A stretch of DNA of 64,000 bases from Strigamia acuminata (taxonomy: Eukaryota; Arthropoda; Chilopoda; Geophilomorpha; Linotaeniidae), in assembly GCA_949358305.1 (NCBI GenBank), contig OX442314.1:48740581-48804580 (forward strand). The letters run 5' to 3'. Each line of letters opens with the position of its first letter. Position 1 is the stretch's first letter. Shown in pieces: positions 10,641 to 21,340 of this stretch. The position numbers and the translations under genes are program-made. The notes beneath the pieces were generated by a model, which saw nothing but the letters and a program-made list of their open reading frames with translations, was not told the DNA's origin and did not search any database.

Positions 10641-12725
10641 TGTCGCCCGTTCTCGGTCTCGAACCCGAAAAACTCCTTCCATCTTGATTCCCTTATTGCT
10701 AGCCAATCGGATGGCCTGGAGTTCCTCTCTTGCCATCTTTCCTCCCCTGCTCTCACACTCCAAATTATCGTCCTGTATCGCCCAATCTCCAGACCCATAT
10801 CACATATTTTTGAGCTCATCTCGGACCACATTACCCCAAATGTTAACACCTTAATAGCTGGTGATTTCAATCACAATTTTTTGCCTGCTAACCTGCATGA
10901 CATTATCACCAACTACATGTCTTGTATTAACCTAAATCCCTCCATTTCCACCCCTTCGCGCGTGACTCTAAACTCGTCCACTTTAATTGACCAAATTTTT
11001 GTTTCAAAAAATATCACTCAAAACTCCTGTATTCTCTCGGACCTGGATAGACTAGACCACAAAGTTGCTTCTCTATCCCTCACCCTCCCAAAACCCCCCA
11101 ACTCCCCCGCCCCTCGCCGCATCCCTAAATTTTCTTTTAAAAACTGTAATTGGGACAACATAATCCGGGACACTCTTAACATTGACTGGCAACCTCTCAT
11201 TGATTTCCCTGACCCCGACAATAAAATTCAGTACCTAACTACCGCCATCACCACCATTTTAACTAAACATGCCCCTCCCGCCTCGTCCACCTGTAGAAAA
11301 CCTAAACCTTGGTGGTCTGCGGAACTGACTAAACTCCTCAAGAAGATTATCGACACCTCCACTTATCCCACGGCATGGAAACATGCGACCATCACCCCCC
11401 TATTTAAAGGGGGGGATAAACACTCGGTGACAAACTATCGCCCCATCTCATCCCTTCCCCCCCTTTGTAAAATCGCTGATCACAGCATACTCATGCAGAT
11501 TCGCCGCACTATTACTAAACACTCTCCCCCTAACCAGTACGGCACTAGGCCAGGCTCTAATGCCCTCCACCTGATCTGTGCTTTATATTTGGACATCATC
11601 AAATGCTGTGACCGCAATAACCAGTTACACCTGGCAAAAACTGATGTTTCCAAGGCATTCGACACCCCACCACACCAGTATGTTATAAATTGCCTCAGCA
11701 ATCTGTCTATTGGTCCCATGCCCCTTCAACTCTTCACATCTTACCTCTCTGATCGTAAATTCCATATTGCATCTGACCCCCAGTCTTCAGAATTTCCCAT
11801 CTCCCGTGGCGTTGTACAGGGCACTGTTCTAGGTCCCTTGCTGTACAATTCTATCACTGGGCCCATTCTGACACTCCCTCTCACTTCCAAGATTCGTTCA
11901 TATGTGGACGATAATTTCCTCACTCAAATCACTGGGAATGACCTCCTTGTCCCCATTCGGACTCTCTTCACTGCCGATCTGTCGACCTTATCCAACTGGT
12001 ACACAGCTCATGATATGAGTTTGAACCAGGAAAAGACTGGTTTCATGACTTTCAGCAAACCGTCGCGGGGTGTGACCCCGTACCCAGTTGACAGCATGGT
12101 CGTCCTTGGTCTTACCCTCGACCCTCACCTGACTTTTGCCCCCCACATCCGGAATATAACCCGATTTCTAACCCGCTCAGCCTTTATAGTGAAGCATTTG
12201 AGGAGTGTCCTATCCCGCTCTGAAATGCTCTCCTACATTCGGTCTAAGATCTACCCTTCTGTCATCTATGCATCTCAGTTCTGGAATTCTACTTCCAACC
12301 GTTTTAAATTCCAAGTTACCACTGCTTATAACTTAGTACTTCGCACTGCCTTCAAATTGCCTGGCATGACTCATATCACCCCTTATTACAATAAGCTAAA
12401 CATTATGACGCTGGCTAACCTCCTTCTCCTAAATGACCTCACTTCTCTGGCTGACGTCATTCGGAACCCAGATCATCCCGCTCGGGCCATCGTCAAATTC
12501 TATCACTCTGACACTGAGACTCGCTCTACTCGTCGACACAAGTTTGAAGTGAATACCAACCTTTCATCATATCTCGCAAATTCGTATCCCTACCGATGCC
12601 TCTCGGATTGGAATGATCTCCCCACAGACATCCGTTCATCAGTGCTCGAATGCTCAGCCTCGCGCTGCCAACACCATTGTAAACATATGCATAAACGTTT
12701 GCGTACGCACCTTCTTAAAGTTTAG
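10545..12725 (+). CDS. LINE endonuclease/reverse transcriptase, internally deleted
   Basis: This is the ORF2-type protein of a CR1/L2/jockey-like non-LTR retrotransposon. The open frame is 726 codons, but real LINE homology starts only near 10,660; the first 35 to 40 codons are read through LTR sequence. In order it shows the C-terminal half of an APE-type endonuclease (AGDFNHNF, then LDHKVASLS), an RT domain (NYRPISSL; TDVSKAFD with the first catalytic Asp; GVVQGTVLGPLL; YVDD), and the C-terminal SDWNDLPTDIRSS signature. The N-terminal half of the endonuclease is missing. Between KPWWSAELTKLLKK and the PTAWKHATITPLFKGGD motif, about 100 residues usual in the family are absent without loss of frame. 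It is unlikely to be autonomous. Confidence 0.85.
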   Translation: MADHKRTAPIGCFTPKRLLDIFAYVRPPPGDRCRPFSVSNPKNSFHLDSLIASQSDGLEFLSCHLSSPALTLQIIVLYRPISRPISHIFELISDHITPNVNTLIAGDFNHNFLPANLHDIITNYMSCINLNPSISTPSRVTLNSSTLIDQIFVSKNITQNSCILSDLDRLDHKVASLSLTLPKPPNSPAPRRIPKFSFKNCNWDNIIRDTLNIDWQPLIDFPDPDNKIQYLTTAITTILTKHAPPASSTCRKPKPWWSAELTKLLKKIIDTSTYPTAWKHATITPLFKGGDKHSVTNYRPISSLPPLCKIADHSILMQIRRTITKHSPPNQYGTRPGSNALHLICALYLDIIKCCDRNNQLHLAKTDVSKAFDTPPHQYVINCLSNLSIGPMPLQLFTSYLSDRKFHIASDPQSSEFPISRGVVQGTVLGPLLYNSITGPILTLPLTSKIRSYVDDNFLTQITGNDLLVPIRTLFTADLSTLSNWYTAHDMSLNQEKTGFMTFSKPSRGVTPYPVDSMVVLGLTLDPHLTFAPHIRNITRFLTRSAFIVKHLRSVLSRSEMLSYIRSKIYPSVIYASQFWNSTSNRFKFQVTTAYNLVLRTAFKLPGMTHITPYYNKLNIMTLANLLLLNDLTSLADVIRNPDHPARAIVKFYHSDTETRSTRRHKFEVNTNLSSYLANSYPYRCLSDWNDLPTDIRSSVLECSASRCQHHCKHMHKRLRTHLLKV

Positions 12726-12806
12726 AAGAATATATAATCGTATTGTCTTTAACTTGTATTTTACTCCATGGGAGTGTTGAAATAAATAATAATAATAATA
12801 ATAATT
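10660..12806 (+). mobile_element. 5'-truncated LINE with AAT-repeat tail
   Basis: LINE sequence runs from the truncated endonuclease to a short 3' UTR (GGGAGTGTTGAAATAAATAA) ending in an (AAT)n tail at about 12,783-12,806. Such short-period tails instead of poly(A) are typical of CR1/L2-like elements. Confidence 0.75.
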
Positions 12807-12814
12807 TATATCAT

Positions 12815-13015
12815 CTTGTTGTGATTTCTAGTGCCAAGGAGGGTTATTTGACTGACTTAACAGTTTTTGGACACAGGGAAGGTAATTCGCATGAGTTAGC
12901 ACTCCCGATTGCACTCACACTTGACCCAATGGGATTTCATCGAAGAGGATTTTTCATCTGAAATCAACTCAGCTTGCCAACATTTATTTACAAGCCTGTC
13001 GATTTATGACAATGA
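12815..13015 (+). repeat. Dispersed repeat Y, fragment
   Basis: 12,815-12,890 matches 19,325-19,400 directly (GTGCCAAGGAGGGTT, GACTTAACAGTTTTTGG). 12,890-13,015 matches the reverse complement of about 53.46-53.58 and 56.42-56.55 kb (AACTCAGCTTGCCAACATT). Confidence 0.75.
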
Positions 13016-13116
13016 CAACATGGTGTTGGAAATGTTGGGTTTCTAACATTTGTCAGTAGAAAAGGATCACTCAGGCCGATACGGCTCTTGGACGTAGCCT
13101 TCGACAGGGTCCCCAA

Positions 13117-13203
13117 GGGGCAGCAGGTCTGCGCGCCTCGTGCAGGCCACGTCGCTTTGACCAACATCACACTGCTTTTGAGAGTTGTCGTTTTGTTCCA
13201 CCT
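13117..13203 (+). repeat. Conserved 87-bp repeat Z, copy 1
   Basis: The segment beginning GGGGCAGCAGGTCTGCGCG and ending TTGTTCCACCT is almost identical to 21,645-21,732. Both copies are in the same orientation. It stays open in one frame, but no protein family is recognised. A short CACCTAGCC tandem run follows. Confidence 0.85.
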
Positions 13204-13572
13204 AGCCCACCTAGCCCACCTAGCCCAAGCCACACCCAGCTACTTTTGGGTTAATAAATGGTCTTCGTGCCTGCGTCAGGAATGCTGAATCATACCCAAA
13301 GTCTATTACTTGCCTCACATCTGTTTTCTACCACCTCAGGAGTGTTTCAAAATTAATGATTGTGGTGATCTCGTTTTAGTTTTGTATTTTGTTTAATAAA
13401 AAATCACCACTTAAAAATAATTTGTTTTATTTTTAATTCACTTGGGTTTGGAGTGTGATTAGGGGGTGAAAACTCCCCTAAGCATATCTCACCTCAAATT
13501 GGCTGGGGTAAGCACTAATTAACGGTTTTTGTGCAACAAAATCCTTTGTTGCAGATTTACTGCGCAGCAAAA

Positions 13573-13612
13573 GAAGTGTGCCAAGCTTGAATTATAAAAT
13601 TTGGCACACTTC
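13573..13612. repeat. 12-bp-stem hairpin
   Basis: GAAGTGTGCCAA (13,573-13,584) pairs perfectly with TTGGCACACTTC (13,601-13,612) across a 16-base loop. It is isolated and of unknown function. Confidence 0.7.
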
Positions 13613-14063
13613 AATACACACTGAAACCAACAACACACCTGTCACTGCTAAGCTCCATAGAGGTTGTTATTTGGAATTAAGCGAGAACGTCGGTGGAAAG
13701 CGACGTCAGCAATCTATTTATGAACGGAACACGCCTCGACACGAAAACTAATGTGCCTAATATTTAACAGGCACTAAAAAGCTAAGTTTTATAGGGACTC
13801 TTGCATGTATGCATTCTCCAGGAGTGTTGGCACTGGAGGTGAAAGAATGGTTTTGTTTCCTCAACACCAATATGGCTGCCAGGGCCACATTGTTGGACAT
13901 TCCCGCCAACTTCCCTGATGGATCCTTTTACTCTGGAATCAATGTGGATCCTGAATGAGACTAAAATGCTAAATAAGCACACTTAAATTTTAGTCTCTTA
14001 AGTATTTGTTAGTATTTTCTAGTGTGGGCACGCACTATACATCTAAATGACACCTAAATTAAG

Positions 14064-14193
14064 GTGAGTGTTGTGATAGTGGCTCTTAGTAGCCATTCAG
14101 GTTTAGTTTCCATAGCCATTCAACACTTTGACTGCCTATTCCAACTTCTGGCTGTTTTGATAGGAAGGTACAAGTTACTTCGTTACTTCGTTA
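14064..14193 (+). repeat. Dispersed repeat W, short copy
   Basis: It starts exactly at GTGAGTGTTGTGATAGTGGC after an AG, as do copies at 17,886 (plus) and 54,365 (minus). Homology runs to the TTACTTCGTT text. This short copy happens to begin GTGAGT and end TTAG. Confidence 0.75.
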
Positions 14194-15870
14194 GCATTGG
14201 CCTGAACATAAGACAAGTCCCTTGCCTGAGGACCATGCTAAGTAGTACAACAGTAAGCTGTTGGAGGATGACAGATGTAGTTAAATAAGACATATAAAAG
14301 CCAACCCCTTTATTTTCTTTTCTTTTAAATTTGTCGTTTAGTTCTTTAGCATAAAGGGAAAGCCCTTAGATTGTGTTTGACTTAGTAAGAGTCGCAAAAG
14401 ACTCAATGAGAGTGATGAAAATTGAAGTAGAAAAATATAAAGTTTAAAGCTCTAGTAAATGCCACATACATCAAGGAATGCGGGCTTACAATACAATGGC
14501 AAGTGTGAGAATGCAGTCTTACAGTACACAACACAAACTTCTAATTCTGCATTTCTAACATCCAAATTGAGTTGCTCTCTACAATTTTGCAGTAGCTGTA
14601 GAGTAACAACACAAAAAACTATAATTTTGTGTAAATAAATTGAGATGACAGAAGAATTTCACAGAAAATTAGTGATTGACCAGAGCTAGCTTTTGGTTCA
14701 ATAATCAACGTTTACAAAATTTCAAACCTTTCCAAAAATATTTTAAATTACTGTGCAAACGATAAGACTTTGGACTTCAAAATTGTCACGACAAATTTCA
14801 ATTAGAACACAATTTACTACCTCTTGGAAATTTCTTTTGTTTTTAACCAAAATTCAGCGTCGAGAAAACAAGAGCACCCGTCATAAATAATACTGCAATT
14901 GAAAGAAATTTATGAGGGAAAAAACCTTCGGGAATGCAACCAAATCCAACACGCCGGCATCACCACAACACAGCTCCGAGAAAACAAGAGCACCGGTAAT
15001 ACAAATAATCGAGCTGAAATTGCAAAAAAGTAAAACATTCATGCAATTTCGAGAGGAAAAAACCATCGAATTAGAACCGTATGCCGGCGTGCCTCCTTCG
15101 TGACCCCGCATTGTAATAATACGGGGTTTTCAGTCGGTAAAACACGGACCACGAGCAATGATAGAAGCAATCTTCAACCTAATTAATCCTTTGGATTTAG
15201 AATTTAGTAGTTACGATTTTCAACCGATATTGTCGTCAATGTTGCAAAAATGAATCTTCAAAACAAGTTCAGACTTTTTTGACGATCTAATCATCGAGAA
15301 TACGAGCAAATCCAACCCGCCGGTGTGCTTCCCATTTCCGACGAGCTGGTGCGATCGAGACGTTTATAGCATACGGGGTTTACAATCCGATAACACGGGC
15401 ATACGTAATAAATGACAGAACCAATCTTCGAATTAATGTTATGACGAACACGGTATTGTTTATGCGATATCATGCCAAATCCCACCGATAGATGGCGCTG
15501 ACGTCAATAAGCGGTAAATTCGAATAGAATTTGCAGTTTGACGTGAAACCACATAAAATGCAACTTTTATGTGATTTCAAGACATTAAACAAGTTTATCT
15601 TATATTTATGGAAATAAATACAGATATTATGTTGTTTTGTGGTAACTCTGCAAAGTTACCTCAAAACTAGGTTAAATCTTCCCCTCACACCTGCTCCAAG
15701 CGTGGACCCCCGCGGATCAAGTTGAAAGACTTAATCCAAAAGTGTTCCTCGCTATCCAGTTCCTGTCCCGACCTAGCGGAGAGCTATGGCCTGTCTTGTT
15801 GACCACCTGGACTGAAAATGTGTCTTGAGTATCCCACCACCTGGACCAGTGATTGGGGGGATTTGCAGGA
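14194..15870. other. Non-genic stretch with local tandem repeats
   Basis: At 14,860-15,110 two diverged units of about 117 bases occur (each begins CGAGAAAACAAGAGCACC), with related text again near 15,290-15,420. At 14,460-14,540 there is a piece of the dispersed GTAAGACTGCATTC/TGTGGCATTTAC repeat, also seen at 21.8, 41.4 and 51.2 kb. No gene recognised. Confidence 0.5.
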
Positions 15871-17165
15871 CCATTGCTCTTATTGGAGCAATGGCCAAGC
15901 TATTGTTTTCCCCGAGTATATACTTCCTCGCAACAGGAAGTAGCTCGCTCTTGACCAGATATTTTGACTATATGTTTTCTTGAGCCCATTCTACTACTTC
16001 AGTGTTATGTTGATTGCGCAAACACAAGCTTGCCTGTTGATTGCGCAGCCAATGCCCCTTATACTGCGGGCCTATGAGAACATACATACGGCGTACACTT
16101 GACGTGGAGATGGGTGATATGATGCCTCCATGTCCGGGTGCCCGATGACGGTTGTGTGACCGTGAGGAGATCAGGTCGCGGCGATGAGTAGTAAGAATCC
16201 CGTCGGGCCGGATATATTTCAACAAGTGTTCCACAAGGCCTACCAGTTACAGTAAACCACGGCTGCCGAACAGCGTGTCGAAAATGTAACATTAGGGTTG
16301 AAATAACTAAACTCGGAAAAGTTTAGTTAGATTAAATCCCCAGCTGGTTTATGTCACAACTCAGCATTGTGCATAAACATGGATACTTCTTCCAGAACTG
16401 TACAAAACTGAAGACTAGCTACATTAGCATTTACTTGCCAGTAAATGTGTAGCTAAATTGCCAACTTTATGTAAGCAGAATTATTACGAGTATTTACTGA
16501 AAAGTAATACTCTAATAAATACATCCATTACACGGAACCAGAAGTTATGATTGTAAACTTGCAACAGTTTACTCTCGTATGAAGAACCAATTTGACGTAT
16601 CACACCAATTATAAATGTCTTAAAACATTTATAAGAGGTCAATTGGTAAATGGCTCTCACAAGCCATTTAAACCAATAACCGCCCCAAGTTTGTGGCGAT
16701 GCAGATACAGTCAACCGGAAGTCCTCGGATACTAACCTTTTCATTACAGATTTGAACCAGACCCCGATGTACAATTAGGACCAAATAATCAACCGATTCA
16801 GACGACATCTTACCCACCCGATGAAGCCGACTTGATATTATCATAGCGCCGTTTAGGCGACTGTATGTATAGTTAATCGACCAATTTATACGGCCAATTG
16901 TCGGCATAGTCACTGTATAATTGTATTTCATGCAAATTGATTAATATAATCACTTTACGGTGATTATATTTAGATATCAATAAATATGTTATGTCTTGAT
17001 AACCGCATGTGTCATTATTTTACCCAGTTCACACTTTAGGTTTTGTCAATCCTATCTCTCAACTACTGAATAGATAGACTACGGTAGCTTGTTATGCCAA
17101 AATACACATTTTGAGCGGATAGCGTCATCGAAAGGTCATCGTCACAATGTAATGATTGTGATGTA
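15871..17165. repeat. Block of closely spaced short perfect hairpins
   Basis: Successive inverted repeats were read by eye: CCATTGCTC/GAGCAATGG (15,871-15,894), TACTTCCT/AGGAAGTA (15,921-15,942), TAACTAAACT/AGTTTAGTTA (16,304-16,329), GTTTATG/CATAAAC (16,347-16,378), TAGCTACA plus CATTTACT with their complements (16,416-16,455), a bulged 16-bp stem (16,481-16,518), GTAAAC/GTTTAC (16,553-16,572), TTATAAATG/CATTTATAA (16,609-16,634), AAATGGCT/AGCCATTT (16,648-16,669), AATATAATCAC/GTGATTATATT (16,943-16,970), TATCAA/TTGATA (16,975-17,001) and TCACAAT/ATTGTGA (17,142-17,161). No open frame explains the block. Confidence 0.75.
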
Positions 17166-17444
17166 AACTCAGCTGACTGAATAAATTTACGAAAATGCCC
17201 CGACTGTCAACCTTGGACGAATTAGTCAACCAGGTGTAAAAAAAAAAAAAAACTTTTGAAGAAAATAAAATAGAAAAATTAATTTCTTTATAAAACAATT
17301 CAGCTCCCAGTCATGAAGACTGTGCATCTAAGAGAAGGAAAAAGAGAGAATGCATAAAGTCTGAGGCCATGATTAAGCAACTCTGGCAGTGAAGTCGAGT
17401 TTTAACTTGCGATAAAAGTCCCAAAATATTAGTCTTGTTAACTT

Positions 17445-17873
17445 TTAAAATAAACGTTTCTTATGTCTGCGGTTGAGGACGTTGTTTTGCTGGCGTAGTC
17501 GTCGAACTGCTTCGCGAATATGTGGCGGTTGAAGCGGCCCGCTTTCCTTAACTTCCTCCTTTACGTTTAACGAGCTTTCAACAACGTCCTCCACCAACTG
17601 TTTTGCGAGCCCAGCCATGACAAGAACAACATTCGCCGGCACCGAACATCCGGTCATCGACTGCATCAACTGTCTGATCTTCGCTTTTGAGAAAACGGAT
17701 CGTCGGCTCGTTTCGAACCGTTCTAACTCTTCTTCATTAAAAGTTGATACCAAAATCTGCATCTTTTCCCTCCTGCTTTTTTCTCCTTCCGATTCTTGAC
17801 CATTTTCTTGCATTGTCTCCATCAGCTCCGTTTCCTCGTCAATCACGGACTTACAGTCGTTGAATTCCGCCAT
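17445..17873 (-). CDS. TAF11: TAF11-like TFIID subunit, single exon
   Basis: TAF11 is a TFIID subunit that pairs with TAF13 through a histone fold near TBP at promoters. The 142-residue frame starts at an ATG in good context (AAAATGG); an in-frame TAA lies just upstream, so the start is bounded. Residues 1-33 are acidic. Residues 36-127 give the TAFII28 histone fold: REKMQILVSTFNEEELERFE, RRSVFSKAKIRQLMQSMTG, the central helix with VPANVVLVMAGLAKQLVEDVV, and PLQPPHIREAVRRLR. The end HKKRLF matches the family terminus. It is shorter than fly or human TAF11 (about 200 residues) only in the N-terminal tail. No intron is present; it may be the real gene or a young intact retrocopy. Repeat W begins 13 bases upstream of the ATG, in antisense orientation. 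Confidence 0.9.
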   Translation of the reverse strand: MAEFNDCKSVIDEETELMETMQENGQESEGEKSRREKMQILVSTFNEEELERFETSRRSVFSKAKIRQLMQSMTGCSVPANVVLVMAGLAKQLVEDVVESSLNVKEEVKESGPLQPPHIREAVRRLRQQNNVLNRRHKKRLF

Positions 17874-17885
17874 TTTTTAGATCAG

Positions 17886-19400
17886 GTGAGTGTTGTGATA
17901 GTGGCTCTAGTAGCCTTTCAAGTTTAGTTTCCATAGCCGTTCAACACTTTGACTGTCTATGCCAACTTCTGGCTATTTTGATAGGAAGTTACTTCGTTGT
18001 TGCAAGATTAAGTTAAAAATCAATACCGGTATGTTTATAATTTATGTTTTGAACCATTTTTTACCAAAACCATTTCCAACTCTTAAGCGGCTTATATTTG
18101 AACAAATAAGAATTGTTGTATGTTGTATCCCACGACACACACGAGGAACTGTTGGCTCAGGAGAAAGTGTTGGTAGAGATGCATAAAAAGCTGTTGGCTC
18201 AGGAGAAAGTGTTGTCACTCCAAACCCCATTTAGAGCCATGGTTACAAGAAGCCTTCTAGCAAAGCCTTCTGAGCTACCCCTTGATATATGTTTATATCA
18301 ACCCATTGTGCTCCTCATTAATTATTCACGTCACGAACGTGCAAACAAACTACAATGCAGGAGGCAGTGACGGGCAGCAGGAAAAGATTGTGACTGATAT
18401 GGTCTTCGCCAGAGTTATTAGGGGACTAATTACACTGGTGTGGGACGCATACTCACGTATAATAACGAAACTCCCACAATATTGGTTGGTTGGCCTTTAT
18501 TGCGTTGTCTAGGGGTATGGGGAATCCCGTTACCCGTTGCAGGGGCGCCATGAAGGCACGCCGCACCGGCAACCGACCCGTCACACACTGGGCGTGAGCC
18601 CAATGGGTGACGTGGTCGGTTCAACATTATATTCATGTCGTACTCACCTACGACCCGCAGTGACCACTCATGGAGGCTGCACTATGGACTCCACCATAGT
18701 ACTGAGCATCGCTATGGTGAATGGGAGAGGGATGCAGAGTCCTCACAGCCGGGACAGGGCTTGTCCCCTTAATGACTACAACTGGAACTCTTAACACACG
18801 ACCGTCCTGGTCGGTGTCCGCACACGCTCTGCATCCCTCCCACACCACTCCGCTCCCTCCTACCCCTGGGCTAGATCACTTTACCCAATGAGGGGGTGAT
18901 CTTGGGGCCGCACGGTGGTGTGTGGCAGTGACGTGGGTCACCCCAGGTGGCCCGACGGTCACAAGAGGTAGACAAAAGAAAGTAGAAATATAGTGATGAC
19001 GAGCAACAGGAGAGCAAAGAAAAGAGAGAGGCAGGAAAGTAATGACAGACAAACCGAGAGCGACTAAGAGAAAGCAACTGTATGCGCCAAGAGTGCCATG
19101 CACAGAGATCGTTATAATGAACGTAGAGCAATGCTTGCGTTTATTGAAATTTGGGCTGATTCTTTTGTGTCTCCTGACCAATTAGGCTTCACTTACATCG
19201 GCACGTTCTAGGGCTTCTGCCAGGTATTTACTCGCCCGGTATCGCTTTCTCTCTCTCTCTTTCTCTCCCTCTCTGAATCTCTAACTCCCTCTTACTTTTT
19301 TTTATTTTATTATTTATATATCATCTTGTGATTTCTAGTGCCAAGGAGGGTTCTTTGACTGACTTAACAGTTTTTGGGCACAGGGAAGGTAATACACACT
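17886..19400 (+). repeat. Composite repeat W-Y, copy B, interrupted
   Basis: 17,886-18,380 and 18,965-19,330 together match the reverse complement of about 53.58-54.365 kb and, less completely, 56.56-57.80 kb. Shared text includes TGTTGTATCCCACGACACAC, GCAGGAGGCAGTGA and TTTATTGAAATTTGG. The stretch up to 19,400 matches 12.815-12.89 kb. An LTR-like insertion splits the copy at 18,389-18,963. No intact protein is apparent. Confidence 0.8.
18389..18963. mobile_element. Solo-LTR-like insertion within repeat W-Y
   Basis: A 575-base GC-richer segment with termini TGTGAC and GTCACA interrupts text that is continuous in the copy at 53.9 kb. Flanks (AAGAT and AGAGG) give only a weak target-site duplication. 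The internal CATGGAGGCTGCACTATGGA text resembles 47,813-47,835, so another copy may lie in the right arm. Confidence 0.6.
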
Positions 19401-20460
19401 TTCTCTTCTGCGAGCTCACTCCTTTCTTCCCTTTTGACTTTCTACGTACGTTTTGTTTGCCTTCCCAAAGTTCTAAGAAGTTCCAAGAACTACTTACTCC
19501 AAACTTTACGATTAAAGACCAGTCGAGCAACTACAGGCTAGACAATAAGGTCTCACGATTGGCCTAGATTTGAAGATTTGGTTGGAGAACTTTTTTAAAT
19601 TGGCGAAATTGTGTTTAGGCTGAGTGTAAAACGATACAACAATTTGCACTCTCATCTGGTTTCACCAAGACAATTCACGTGCACAGTTTATCCAGGGGTG
19701 ACCACGTGGAGGTAGAGAGTAGAGAGGTAGTGTGTCCCAACAATCTGCAGTCCCTGTCTCGTTATTACGTGAGCATGCGTCCCCTCCCATTGTAGTAAAG
19801 CCCCATACTGCAGTGGATAAAACCATATCCAGTCACGCTACTATTCGATGGCGGCTACAATTTGAGGGCGACTCTTAATCGGTAAAATACGGTATTATAC
19901 ATAGAAAATGTGTCAAGAAATGCTAGACAACGAAATAGTGTCAGAAGCTCAGGGCGAATAAGCAACGCAAATCGAATGCGTCCAGGCTCTGACCCTCGTC
20001 TGTGCATCGACTACTGCCTCTTTAACGCGGTGACGGTGATTGATCCAATCCAGATGTAATCTATCTAGTCCATCTTCAGAGATTTAAGCCCTTTCTCTTG
20101 GCGGAGGACCATGGATTTGTCAAAAAGATACTGGCAAGTGGAGTGATCGCCATTGCGGCCGCCAGTGAGTAGGAGGGAGAAGACGCCGTCGGACCAAGGA
20201 GGTTTGTTTCGCGACCGTTGTCGCACATTTCATTGTGCTATTCATTCCTTATTATCATTATTCATTTGTAATTTCTCATTTAATAAATTATTGTGTGTTA
20301 TTTTACATTACCGTGTATTCATTAATTAATTATTATCTCCACATCTAAGACTGTTTACAGCATTCTAACTGTGAAAGAGCAACTGTACGCACAAAGAGTG
20401 TCAGGATTTGTGCCACGTTTTATTTTGTTTTATTTATTTATTATTATTTTTGGTGCACGA
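19401..20460. other. Non-genic stretch
   Basis: No supported gene. A 79-codon frame on each strand around 19,330-19,560 has no recognisable family. The piece at 19,650-19,730 (TTTATCCAGGGGTGACCACG) recurs near 22.0 and 51.1 kb. Confidence 0.4.
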
Positions 20461-20464
20461 CGTT

Positions 20465-20690
20465 GCCAGCGTCTAAGGCTGCCAGCGTCTATATTTTTAG
20501 CATTTGTTCAATTTTTTTTTTTTTTTGCCAGCTTATTGCTTGTTTAGCGTTTTAAATAAATGAATAAATAAATTAATATTCAGTTTTTTGCCAGCCTTGT
20601 TCTTGCCAGCGTCTACACTGCCAGCGTTTATAGTGCCAGCGTTTTTTCTGCCAGCGTCTCACTTTGCCAGCGTTTTGACCGCCAGCGTTC
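20465..20690 (+). repeat. GCCAGCGTY array, plus orientation
   Basis: Eight exact GCCAGCGTC/T copies start at 20,465, 20,481, 20,605, 20,620, 20,635, 20,650, 20,666 and 20,681, with degenerate ones at 20,527 and 20,590. Spacing in the dense part is 15-16 bases. Confidence 0.9.
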
Positions 20691-20745
20691 GTTTTTGCGT
20701 AACGTACGCGTCGCATACACGCTAACGTAACACGTCGCGAAAACG

Positions 20746-21330
20746 TTACCAGTCCGACTGGATCGAGGAGATGGACTCCTCCAGACTGTTCTGTCCACTG
20801 TTCTTCTGCTGGATGAAGAGACGCACGAGTGAGAACGACTGGCTGCTCTGCGACGACCTGGAATGTGACGAGACGCTCGACTGCTGCACGTCGTACACGG
20901 GCACGCACTGCTCGGAGTCGGACGACACGTTCAGCTGGCTCATGCCGATCTCCGACGCGCTCAGCGACTGGCGCAACAAGTTGGGCAGACTGCGACTCTT
21001 CGTCCCCGCCACGTTGGGCGGCGCGCGCTCGACGCCGCCGCCCCCGCCCTTCCTCAGCTTGCTCCACGTGGTGAGCGCGTAGTCGGACTGCACCATCGAG
21101 CGGTCGAGGCCCTTGTGCAGCCCGTAGTGCACGGAGGCGGCGTCGCCCGCGTCGCACCCGCTCACGCTCGCGCCGTCGTGGTAGTCCGAGTCCTCGGACG
21201 ACATGTTTTCGGGCGACATGGCGAAGATGGAGGTGGGGCATTTGTCCCTGCGCACGGCGCCCAGCTCAAGCAGCCATTGGCAGTCGTTGGCGGTGAGGTC
21301 CTGCGAGGAGAGCATCAGGTCGTTGCGACG
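20746..21330 (-). CDS. Terminal coding exon, Ser-rich protein of unknown identity
   Basis: The exon opens after a clear acceptor (TTCTTAATTTCAG at 21,331-21,343) in phase 0 and ends with TAA at 20,746, giving 194 residues. It is strongly GC-rich inside AT-rich flanks. Visible features are a start RRNDLMLSSQDLTANDCQW, an acidic/Ser segment (MSSEDSDYHDGAS), a Gly run before ERAPPN, KSRSLPNLLRQSLSASE, and a Ser-rich end with SSHSRSSQSSQSFSLVRLF and SISSIQSDW. These look like the conserved tail of a larger cytoplasmic or scaffold protein, but I do not recognise the family. Other exons should lie upstream on the minus strand; none could be assigned. Opposed GCCAGCGT arrays flank it. Confidence 0.6.
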   Translation of the reverse strand, partial: RRNDLMLSSQDLTANDCQWLLELGAVRRDKCPTSIFAMSPENMSSEDSDYHDGASVSGCDAGDAASVHYGLHKGLDRSMVQSDYALTTWSKLRKGGGGGVERAPPNVAGTKSRSLPNLLRQSLSASEIGMSQLNVSSDSEQCVPVYDVQQSSVSSHSRSSQSSQSFSLVRLFIQQKNSGQNSLEESISSIQSDW

Positions 21331-21340
21331 CTGAAATTAA

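Noticed and set aside
16132-16170. Hammerhead-ribozyme-like CCGATGACGG text in the hairpin block
   Set aside because: The CUGAUGA and GAAA core bases are not present, so no ribozyme is claimed.
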